6,103 bases of DNA from Bacteroidota bacterium (GTDB lineage Bacteria > Bacteroidota > Bacteroidia > Chitinophagales > Chitinophagaceae): positions 1-6,103 of the forward strand of contig JAEZAY010000427.1 in NCBI GenBank assembly GCA_023427575.1, read 5' to 3'. Under the pieces are notes generated by a model. The model did no database searches. It was not told the origin of the DNA and worked only from the letters and a program-made list of their open reading frames with translations. The translations under genes were made by a program, and so were the position numbers. Below are positions 1 to 6,103 of this stretch, one piece after another; the first letter of the stretch is position 1, and each line of letters starts with the position of its first letter.

Positions 1-672
1 CTGAGTCTTGAAGGAGCCGATTCGCTGATAGATATATCCTATCTGCACAGGGCGTATGAATATGGGCTCCGGGCGCTGGGGCTTTCTCATTTCGGCCCCG
101 GCCGTTATGCTCCCGGTACAAAAATGCAGGGAGAAATTACCAGTGATGGAATTGCTTTGCTTAAAGAAATGTCTTCATTAAAAATGATCCTGGATGTTAC
201 GCATCTGACGGATGAAGGTTTTTATCAGGTAATGGAATTGTATGATGGCCCCATCTGGTCGAGTCATTCCAATGTTCGTAAAATAGTGCCAAACCAGCGC
301 CAGCTAACCGATCACCAGATAAAATGCCTGATAGAAAGAGGAGCCATTATCGGCGGCATGCTCGATTGCTGGGCAATGGATATCCGCTTTATTGATACCG
401 TTTCCGACCCCTGGCAACTCGATATCAAACTGGAACATCTGGTAGATCATTGGGATCATATTTGCCAGATCGCCGGAAACAGTTTACATATAGGAATCGG
501 AAGCGATCTTGATGGAATATTTGGTACCGAACAATCGCCCTGGGATCTGAATACGATTGCCGATCTTCAGAAGTACAAAACCATCCTTTTGAAAAGAGGA
601 TATTCGGATCAGGATATTGAAAACATTTTTCATGGAAACTGGTTACGGTTTATCCGAAACGCCTGGCGCTAA
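1..672 (+). CDS. M19-family (membrane dipeptidase-like) metallopeptidase, 5'-truncated by window edge
   Basis: Zinc-dependent dipeptidase of the M19 (renal/membrane dipeptidase) family, whose members hydrolyse dipeptides, some with a D-residue on the C-terminal side. The frame is open from base 1, so the ATG at 124 is internal; 223 residues are visible against roughly 350-400 for the family, so about 130 N-terminal residues lie upstream. Family landmarks, numbered from base 1: Glu4 in SLEGAD (bridging zinc ligand), His68 in LDVTHL and His89 in SSHSN (zinc ligands), Arg100 eleven residues after His89 (substrate-binding Arg position), and Asp169 in GIGSDLDG (catalytic-site Asp). The HxD zinc motif would be in the missing part. 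The C-terminus, with HGNWLRF near the end, is intact and stops at 670-672. The GSDLDG-x-FGTEQ wording fits a bacterial M19 subgroup. Whether it is exported cannot be judged without the N-terminus. The next gene follows after 19 bp in the same direction, so an operon is likely. Family assignment is firm; the substrate is unknown. Confidence 0.93.
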   Translation: MSLEGADSLIDISYLHRAYEYGLRALGLSHFGPGRYAPGTKMQGEITSDGIALLKEMSSLKMILDVTHLTDEGFYQVMELYDGPIWSSHSNVRKIVPNQRQLTDHQIKCLIERGAIIGGMLDCWAMDIRFIDTVSDPWQLDIKLEHLVDHWDHICQIAGNSLHIGIGSDLDGIFGTEQSPWDLNTIADLQKYKTILLKRGYSDQDIENIFHGNWLRFIRNAWR

Positions 673-691
673 AATCTTAAAAAACGGAACA

Positions 692-2077
692 ATGGCTCAG
701 ACATTTCAGGCGGGTGCTTCAAAAACGGATATTACACCCCCGTTGGGCACTCTTATCAATGGCGATTTTGTAACTCATTATGCAACGCGGATCCACGATC
801 ACCTTTATTCTAAAGCCCTTGTATTAAGCAATGCGCAAACCACCATTATTATTGTGATGGTTGACATTTGTGCGATGGACAGGGATTTTTTAGATGAGGT
901 CAAATATAAAATTCACGCAGATACATCGATACCCGTCGAAAACATTCTGATAGCCAGCACGCACACCCATTTTGGCGGGTCTATCGTCGATTTGCTGGTT
1001 GGAGCGGCTGATCTTTCATACCGGAAAATACTGGGAAAGCGGATTGTGGAATCTGTGTTGCAGGCGCTCCGTAACATTCGTCCGGCAAAGATTGGGTTTG
1101 CATTTACAGATGTTCCGGAACATGTAATGTGTAGAAGGTATTATATGAAGCCCGGTTATGCTGCAAGAAATCCGGTAACGGGAGGCCTTGATCTTATAAA
1201 AACCAATCCGGCTGGTGATGAACAGGAAATTGAAAAAGTCTCAACAACAGTGGATGCCGGCCTGGGCTTATTTGCCGTAAAAGGGGTTGACGACAAGTGG
1301 ATATCTGTACTTGGTAACTATTCAATGCATTATGTGGGCGACTGCGAAAATGGAACGATCACAGCCGATTATTTCGGGGTGTTTTCGAAACAGATTGCGA
1401 AGCTTTTAAATGCCGGTGAAGAATTTGTAGGGATGATGAGCAACGGCACAAGCGGAGAAGTAAATGTTTGGGATTTCCTGAACCGCAATAAATACCCTTC
1501 CGGATTTCACGAAAAAACAGCGCTGATCGGAACGGAGCTGGCGGAAAAAGCGGCTCTGGTTTTAAACGATCTGAACTTTGATTCCAATCCGGTTCTGGCT
1601 TCGCTATTTCAGTTGAAGGAGCTCCGCCTGCGAAAGCCCAATCATGAGGAACTGGAAGCAGCAAAACGAATAGTGTCTGCCGCAAGATTTGAAGCTCTCG
1701 AGGTAAACCATGAAGGGTACGAAGGATTGGTTAAAGTATATGCAAGAGAACAGATTTTATTGAACGAATATCCGGATTCAAAAATGTTCTCCATTCAGGC
1801 TTTACGGATTGGTGATGGAGTCATAGGCGGATTAGGAGGGGAGTTTTTTTCTGAAACGGGATTAAAACTGAAAAAAGAATCCGGAGCTTCAAACTATTTT
1901 ACGATATGTATGGCCAACGATTATGTTGGCTATGTGCCGCCAGCCCATGAGATCGAAAAGGGCGGATATGAAACCTGGAGGTGCCGGACCAGCCACCTGG
2001 CTGCAGAATCGGAATCGATTGTCCGAAACACATTAAAAAGTATGATTGAAAGTCTGGCAAAACCAGCTCATTCCTGA
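692..2077 (+). CDS. Neutral/alkaline ceramidase N-terminal-domain-like hydrolase (single domain, probably not a true ceramidase)
   Basis: Predicted zinc-dependent amidohydrolase of the neutral/alkaline non-lysosomal ceramidase family, 461 residues from ATG 692. Seen: the family opening QAGASKTDITPP (residues 6-17), IHDHLYSKALVL (34-45), STHTHFGG (89-96) and MHY with His213, plus Glu384 in GGEFFSE and Tyr414 in DYVGYVPP. These match the His/His/Glu/Tyr zinc site of neutral ceramidases. Odd: the family's nucleophile motif GDVSPN reads GEVNVW here (255-260), with Asn258 where the Ser should be. It also lacks the C-terminal domain of true ceramidases (usually well over 600 residues) and has no signal peptide, so it is probably cytoplasmic. 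Start choice: the frame also runs up to a TTG at 617 and an ATG at 632, both inside the dipeptidase gene, but family similarity begins just after ATG 692, which has A-rich sequence upstream and lies 19 bp past the previous stop. Co-transcription with the dipeptidase is likely. Fold confidence is high; the reaction and substrate are open. Confidence 0.9.
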   Translation: MAQTFQAGASKTDITPPLGTLINGDFVTHYATRIHDHLYSKALVLSNAQTTIIIVMVDICAMDRDFLDEVKYKIHADTSIPVENILIASTHTHFGGSIVDLLVGAADLSYRKILGKRIVESVLQALRNIRPAKIGFAFTDVPEHVMCRRYYMKPGYAARNPVTGGLDLIKTNPAGDEQEIEKVSTTVDAGLGLFAVKGVDDKWISVLGNYSMHYVGDCENGTITADYFGVFSKQIAKLLNAGEEFVGMMSNGTSGEVNVWDFLNRNKYPSGFHEKTALIGTELAEKAALVLNDLNFDSNPVLASLFQLKELRLRKPNHEELEAAKRIVSAARFEALEVNHEGYEGLVKVYAREQILLNEYPDSKMFSIQALRIGDGVIGGLGGEFFSETGLKLKKESGASNYFTICMANDYVGYVPPAHEIEKGGYETWRCRTSHLAAESESIVRNTLKSMIESLAKPAHS

Positions 2078-2150
2078 CGGATTTCGTTTGGAGTTTTATT
2101 TCAGGCCGATTAATATTTCAAAATTTTATCCGGGCATTTTGATGGGCAGA

Positions 2151-2174
2151 AAGGCTTGTTAAACGCTTAGCCTT
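2151..2174 (+). terminator. Possible weak terminator hairpin after the hydrolase pair
   Basis: AAGGCT (2151-2156) and AGCCTT (2169-2174) can pair as a 6-bp stem around a 12-nt loop, about 75 bp after the stop of the ceramidase-like gene. The position suits a terminator, but no T-run follows, so intrinsic termination is doubtful. It may be chance. Confidence 0.2.
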
Positions 2175-2202
2175 AACCAATCCTATATGTCGATAAGTGA
2201 GA

Positions 2203-2233
2203 AGGAACTGCCGGTGTGCCACCTATTGTTCCT
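2203..2233. repeat. Nested inverted repeat centred on base 2218
   Basis: The outer arms AGGAAC (2203-2208) and GTTCCT (2228-2233) are perfect complements, and so are the inner arms GGTG (2213-2216) and CACC (2220-2223) around a TGC loop. Both pairs share the same centre, with a symmetric 4-by-4 unpaired stretch between them. As RNA this would form a two-tier hairpin; as DNA it would be a dyad that could bind a dimeric regulator. No T-run follows, so a plain intrinsic terminator is less likely. It lies upstream of the possible -7 box. The pairing is seen directly; the role is inferred. Confidence 0.4.
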
Positions 2234-2311
2234 GGGATAAAAGAAAGTAAAAATTGAAAAATAGTATTAAGAATATAAATAAAAGTAGAAGGGAGTGATA
2301 GGTACTAAAAT

Positions 2312-2319
2312 TAGATTTG
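2312..2319 (+). promoter_or_regulatory. Possible Bacteroidota -7 promoter box for the susCD pair
   Basis: TAGATTTG is an exact match to the Bacteroidota -7 consensus TAnnTTTG, in AT-rich DNA about 115 bp before the SusC-like start. No TTG-type -33 element is visible about 20 bp upstream, so the promoter would be weak, activator-dependent, or not real. If used, it gives a 5' leader of roughly 110 nt. Confidence 0.3.
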
Positions 2320-2434
2320 GAAAAACATTTTGATTTCTGATCCAATACTGAAAATACCGTTTTATCATCTCGTTTATAATTAAGACAGGGCACATAAAAA
2401 AAGCATTTAAGTTAACTCCACCAAAAACTACATT

Positions 2435-5400
2435 ATGCGTTATGCACAAAAATTGAAAGGTTCGATTGCCGGTTTACATCGATTTAGCAATCTGAAATTG
2501 TTGAGAAAATCGTGGGCTCTGGTAATTTGTCTGCAATTATTCTGTTATGTTTCTTTTTCACAGAATGTTATTACCGGCAGGGTTACCGGACTTAATGGAG
2601 AACCTCTTGCAGGGGCAACCGTGAAAATGAAAGGGTCGAATGTGGGAACCAATACCGATGACAATGGCCGATACTCCATTTCAGCCGCTGGAAATGGAAC
2701 TCTGGAATTCAGTTTCATCGGATATGTGACCCAGGAAGCCCGGGTTGACGGAAAGCAGGTTATCGATGTAATCCTTTTACTTGAAGATTCAGACAATAGT
2801 CTGAAAGACGTGGTAGTGGTAGGCTATGGAAGGCAGTCAAGAGAGGCGGTTACTACATCAATTACAAAACTTGATAATAAAGTACTGGAAAACGTGCCAT
2901 TTTCAAACCTCGCATCTGCAATGCAGGGCACACTTTCGGGAGTCAGGGTGCAAAGCATTTCCGGTCAGCCAGGCTCTGCGCCCCGGGTAATTGTCAGAGG
3001 CGGCACCTCAATAAACAATCCAAACGGCGCATCGCCGCTTTACATTATTGATGGAGTTATCCGGCCTCAAATAAATGATGTTTCGCCAGATGATATCGAA
3101 AGTCTTCAGGTACTGAAAGACGCCGCTTCAACCGCAATCTATGGTGCCCGGGGTTCGAATGGAGTTGTGATAATTACAACGAAGTCTGGACGGGCAGGTG
3201 TTGCCAGAGTTAATTACTCATATGATCTGACATTTTCCGAAGTAGGAAAAAAATACGACTTATTGAACGCGCGGGATTATATAACTGCTCATCGGCTCGC
3301 TGTATTCCGGGCGCCTAAATTCGGTGATGCCTCCGATCGGTTAAGGCTGCCGGCAGGATTTGGTACAGGCAATGATCTTACGAATAACACCGCTTTTACA
3401 TTGCAATATCTGAGTCCGGAAAACGAACATAAACTAAATGAAGGCTGGCAAAGTATGCCTGATCCTGCAGATCCAACCAAAACGCTGATTTTTGATGATA
3501 ATAATTTTCAGGATCTTACTTATCAAACCGGAGTTTCCCACAATCATCATATCTCGGTTTCAGGGGGCACAGACAAGGCCAAGTTCCATGCAGGAATCGG
3601 ATATCTTGACAACCAGGGTACGGTAATAACAACAAAATACAAAAGGCTCAGCTTCGACCTAAATGGGGAGTTAAAGGTGAAGGATAATTTGAGCTTTTTC
3701 GGTCGGGTAATGTATTCAAATTCCCAGCAGAATAATTCTCCGGCAACAACAGCGGAAACATTTTACCGGTCGGCAGGTCTTGCACCGACTGCCAAACTGT
3801 ATTTCGAAGATGGCACCCTGGCCCCGGGCACAAATTCGGGAATTGGAAACCCGCTGTATTTCATGACCAATCGCCTGAATCAAAATTCTACCGACAATCT
3901 AACATTATCGGTAGGATCAAACTGGCAAATATTACCAGGATTATCTTTTGATCCCCAGGTTTCGATATTTAATGTGTCTACCGATGCTTACAGTTTCACA
4001 CCCGGTTTTTGGAACGGACCCCTGGCATTTGTAGATTCAAGAAATGCGAACGGAAGCAACTACCGGTGGCGCCAAATGCAGGGAGATGCAGTACTTACTT
4101 ACAATAAAAATGTTTCCGACCATCACTTCGATGTTAAAGCCGGCTTTTCATATTATGGCCGGGAAGAATCAAGACTCAGCGCCAGCGGCAGAGGGGCTTC
4201 CACTGATCTGATCCCTACTTTAAATGCTTCCGGCGAAGCACCGGCAGTAAGCAGTTCTATTTCTGACCAAACGATTGTAGGTTATTTTTCAAGGCTGAAC
4301 TATGATTACAATCAGAAGTATCTATTCTCCATGAGTGCCCGCTATGATGGGGCCTCAAACCTGGGTGAAAATCACAAATGGGGCTTTTTCCCCGGTGTTT
4401 CAATAGGATGGAACCTTCATAAAGAGGATTTTTGGATGGATATGCCCGAGCAGATTTCCCGTTTAAAACTCAGAGCCAGCTATGGAGTGAATGGAAACAT
4501 TAGCGGCTTGTCGGATTTTCAATCCCAGGGTGCTTACGGTGTCGGCGCCAGATATGGAGGAGCAGCGGCAATCCAGAATACGATTATCCCGAATCCTGAT
4601 TTAAAATGGGAGCAATCGAAAACCTTTGACATTGGCGCCGATTTTGGATTGTTTAATGATCGGGTAACCGTTTTGGTTGATTATTTTAGCCGGGTAACCG
4701 ATAATCTGATCACCAGTCTCGCACTGCCCCGTTCAACTGGGTTCACCAGTATATTAACGAATCTTGGAAGTCTGGAAAACAAAGGGATTGAACTGGAATT
4801 AAACGCAAATCTGCTTTCACCTGCATCCGACTTCCAATGGAATATTTCCTTTAACGCTTCTCGAATTAAAAATAAAATTTTAAGCCTGCCTCCAAATGGA
4901 ACAAAAAACAACCGTGTAGGTGGTGATCTTATCTGGAATCCTGCTACAAAAGATTATGATTGGGCAGGTGGATTACAGGAAGGCGGTACTCTCGGCGATA
5001 TGTATTCCTTAAAACAAATTGGAATTTATGCAACAGATGCGGCAGCAGCTTCCGCCCCGGTGTACACTTATATTGTAGGAGCCGACAAAACAAAATTCGG
5101 CGGCGATACCGAGTGGCTGGATAGCGATGGCAATAACGTGATAGACAGTCGCGACCAGGTATACATGGGCAATATCTATCCAAAATGGACAGGCGGGGTT
5201 AGTAATTCATTCAGTTACAAAAATTTCAATCTATATGTTCGTATGGATTATACAACTGGCCATACAATATTCAACTACGGTCGTTTATTCCTTGAAATGA
5301 ATGGATATGCAGATGGAAATCTTACCCAGCGGAAATGGGATAACATGTGGAGAGAGCAGGGCGATATTGCGCAGTATTCCAGATTCTACTGGGGTGGCGA

Positions 5401-5683
5401 ACGCGTACAGCGAAACAATTTTATGGGAGTTACCGATCGGGGAAATTCACTTTATTATGAGTCGGGGAACTTCCTCTGCGTCAGAGAACTTACATTAAGT
5501 TATACCATACCCTCGCAAATTCTCAAAAAATGGAAGATTCAAAACTTACGCTTTAACGTAACAGGTAATAACATACATTATTTCACAAAATATTCCGGAC
5601 TGAATCCTGAAGAAGGCGGAAAAGATGACGGCAGATACCCAATGCCAAAGAATATCATATTCAGCGCCAATATTACTTTATAA
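2435..5683 (+). CDS. SusC/RagA-family TonB-linked outer-membrane transporter
   Basis: Outer-membrane TonB-dependent transporter of the SusC/RagA type, 1082 residues, normal for the family and complete. It would import a substrate into the periplasm using TonB-ExbBD energy, with the SusD-like lipoprotein as its lid. Residues 1-42 form a signal peptide: a long basic start, a hydrophobic stretch at about 26-41, and likely cleavage after SFS (42). Residues 44-118 are the carboxypeptidase-regulatory-like beta-sandwich (VITGRVTG...GEPLAGATV...GYV). A TonB-box-like DVVVVGYG lies at 125-132. The plug spans about 133-250, with LYIIDG (202-207), IESLQVLKDA (221-230) and YGARGSNGVVIITTK (236-250). The rest is the 22-strand barrel, with the acidic DSDGNNVID loop at 896-904 common in this family. 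No N-terminal signalling extension of the FecA/anti-sigma type is seen. The protein ends in Leu rather than the more usual aromatic residue. ATG 2435 has no Shine-Dalgarno, as is typical. The substrate is unknown; relatives import glycans or, for RagA, oligopeptides. Confidence 0.97.
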   Translation: MRYAQKLKGSIAGLHRFSNLKLLRKSWALVICLQLFCYVSFSQNVITGRVTGLNGEPLAGATVKMKGSNVGTNTDDNGRYSISAAGNGTLEFSFIGYVTQEARVDGKQVIDVILLLEDSDNSLKDVVVVGYGRQSREAVTTSITKLDNKVLENVPFSNLASAMQGTLSGVRVQSISGQPGSAPRVIVRGGTSINNPNGASPLYIIDGVIRPQINDVSPDDIESLQVLKDAASTAIYGARGSNGVVIITTKSGRAGVARVNYSYDLTFSEVGKKYDLLNARDYITAHRLAVFRAPKFGDASDRLRLPAGFGTGNDLTNNTAFTLQYLSPENEHKLNEGWQSMPDPADPTKTLIFDDNNFQDLTYQTGVSHNHHISVSGGTDKAKFHAGIGYLDNQGTVITTKYKRLSFDLNGELKVKDNLSFFGRVMYSNSQQNNSPATTAETFYRSAGLAPTAKLYFEDGTLAPGTNSGIGNPLYFMTNRLNQNSTDNLTLSVGSNWQILPGLSFDPQVSIFNVSTDAYSFTPGFWNGPLAFVDSRNANGSNYRWRQMQGDAVLTYNKNVSDHHFDVKAGFSYYGREESRLSASGRGASTDLIPTLNASGEAPAVSSSISDQTIVGYFSRLNYDYNQKYLFSMSARYDGASNLGENHKWGFFPGVSIGWNLHKEDFWMDMPEQISRLKLRASYGVNGNISGLSDFQSQGAYGVGARYGGAAAIQNTIIPNPDLKWEQSKTFDIGADFGLFNDRVTVLVDYFSRVTDNLITSLALPRSTGFTSILTNLGSLENKGIELELNANLLSPASDFQWNISFNASRIKNKILSLPPNGTKNNRVGGDLIWNPATKDYDWAGGLQEGGTLGDMYSLKQIGIYATDAAAASAPVYTYIVGADKTKFGGDTEWLDSDGNNVIDSRDQVYMGNIYPKWTGGVSNSFSYKNFNLYVRMDYTTGHTIFNYGRLFLEMNGYADGNLTQRKWDNMWREQGDIAQYSRFYWGGERVQRNNFMGVTDRGNSLYYESGNFLCVRELTLSYTIPSQILKKWKIQNLRFNVTGNNIHYFTKYSGLNPEEGGKDDGRYPMPKNIIFSANITL

Positions 5684-5696
5684 AAAAAGAAAACAT

Positions 5697-6103
5697 ATGA
5701 AACTGTTGTTTAAAATTATTACTTGTTTTCTGGCAATGTTTATTGTCTCCTGCTCCAAAACCCTGGATGTAAAGCCAACCAGTGTAATTACCACAAATTC
5801 GTTTTGGAAAACAGAAAATGACACCAAAGGCGCATTAAACGGAATGTATGTGGATCTCCGAAATGTTGCACAGGATATCTTTATGCAGGGTGAGCAGAGA
5901 AGTGAATTATATACCGGTGGGGTATATGGATCGGGCACATGGAACCTGTATCAAAATTCAATGACTCCCGACGTTCCCCACCATGCCGACTGGTTTGGTT
6001 ACTATAAAGTTATTAACGCGGCCAATCAGATGCTAAAATATGTTCCCGGCATTCCTTTTAAGTCGGAAGATGTTAGAAACGATATCCTGGCTCAGGCTTA
6101 TAC
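5697..6103 (+). CDS. SusD/RagB-family surface lipoprotein, 3'-truncated by window edge
   Basis: Substrate-binding lipoprotein that caps the SusC-like transporter on the cell surface. 135 complete codons are visible, open to the window end, against roughly 450-600 residues for the family. The start ATG 5697 lies 13 bp after the SusC stop, in A-rich sequence without a Shine-Dalgarno. A short lipoprotein signal peptide (1-18) ends in FIVSC, so lipidation at Cys19 is expected. After it come SusD N-terminal features: LDVKPTSVITTNSFWKTENDTKGALNGMY (positions 23-51, with FW at 36-37 and the NGMY turn) and the helical segment with W-x-x-YYKVINAANQML at about residues 99-112, which is typical of the TPR-like core. 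Order and spacing fix it as the partner of the upstream transporter, surely in one transcript. The substrate-binding part lies mostly outside the window. Confidence 0.95.
   Translation, partial: MKLLFKIITCFLAMFIVSCSKTLDVKPTSVITTNSFWKTENDTKGALNGMYVDLRNVAQDIFMQGEQRSELYTGGVYGSGTWNLYQNSMTPDVPHHADWFGYYKVINAANQMLKYVPGIPFKSEDVRNDILAQAY

Larger units (their letters stand above)
2078..2434. other. AT-rich intergenic region between the hydrolase pair and susCD
   Basis: This 357-bp gap holds no convincing gene. Short open frames on either strand have no recognisable protein character. It becomes strongly AT-rich from about base 2240 onward, as expected of a promoter region. It contains a 6-bp inverted repeat at 2151-2174, a nested inverted repeat at 2203-2233, a possible -7 box at 2312-2319 and the 5' leader of the SusC-like gene. 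Its length and composition suggest that susCD has its own promoter rather than depending only on read-through from the hydrolase genes. Confidence 0.7.

Noticed and set aside
1359..1685. 108-codon open frame on the minus strand inside the ceramidase-like gene
   Set aside because: It is opposite a gene with strong family motifs throughout; the translation is low-complexity and unlike any protein family I know.
2375..2380. TATAAT sequence resembling an E. coli -10 box
   Set aside because: No -35 partner is placed upstream, the Bacteroidota primary sigma factor prefers TAnnTTTG, and such a hexamer is expected by chance in AT-rich DNA.
2410..2417. AGTTAACT palindrome shortly before the SusC-like start
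   Set aside because: An 8-bp AT-rich palindrome is too short to support an operator call, and no second copy is seen nearby.
2267..2449. 60-codon open frame on the minus strand in the intergenic region
   Set aside because: It runs through AT-rich promoter-like DNA, overlaps the SusC-like start, and its translation has no recognisable domain or family feature.
4661..4700. Two copies of CGGGTAACCG, 30 bp apart, inside the transporter gene
   Set aside because: Both lie in codons for Arg-Val-Thr in neighbouring barrel strands (RVTV and RVTD), so similar protein sequence explains them. There are only two copies.
5650..5662. Perfect inverted repeat GAATAT-C-ATATTC near the end of the transporter gene
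   Set aside because: It is short, AT-rich and fully coding (KNIIF region), with a 1-nt spacer that cannot form an RNA loop; chance is the simplest explanation.
5678..5938. 86-codon open frame on the minus strand over the SusD start
   Set aside because: The + strand here encodes a lipoprotein signal peptide and a clear SusD N-terminus; the opposite frame is a shadow.

Overview
The window looks like Bacteroidota DNA, perhaps from the Cytophagia/Chitinophagia/Sphingobacteriia side, although the genus cannot be told from this stretch. The strongest evidence is an adjacent SusC/SusD pair: a TonB-dependent outer-membrane transporter with an N-terminal carboxypeptidase-regulatory-like domain, followed at once by a SusD-type lipoprotein. 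The start sites fit too: they are preceded by A-rich sequence and have no clear Shine-Dalgarno, which is usual in this phylum. All four genes are on the + strand. There are no RNA genes, CRISPR arrays, insertion sequences or phage genes.

Layout: (1) Bases 1-672 hold the C-terminal two thirds of an M19-family (membrane/renal dipeptidase-like) metallopeptidase, cut by the window start. (2) Bases 692-2077 hold a complete single-domain protein of the neutral/alkaline ceramidase N-terminal family, 19 bp after the dipeptidase stop and probably co-transcribed with it. It keeps the zinc-site residues but lacks the ceramidase nucleophile motif and any signal peptide, so it is probably not a true ceramidase. 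(3) Bases 2078-2434 are an AT-rich non-coding gap with a nested inverted repeat centred on base 2218 and a possible Bacteroidota -7 promoter box. (4) Bases 2435-5683 hold a complete SusC-like transporter. (5) From 5697 to the window end lies the N-terminal part of a SusD-like lipoprotein.

How the genes may work together (inference): SusD and SusC would capture a substrate at the cell surface and pull it through the outer membrane, and the two upstream hydrolases would break it down further inside. No glycoside hydrolase, polysaccharide lyase or sulfatase is visible. The two enzymes that are present point to amide or peptide bonds, so the locus resembles a peptide/amide-utilisation locus more than a classical polysaccharide-utilisation locus. 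The substrate cannot be read from the sequence.

I see no clearly new system. The points most worth following are the ceramidase-fold protein without its serine nucleophile, the association of this hydrolase pair with SusCD, and the nested inverted repeat between the two gene pairs.
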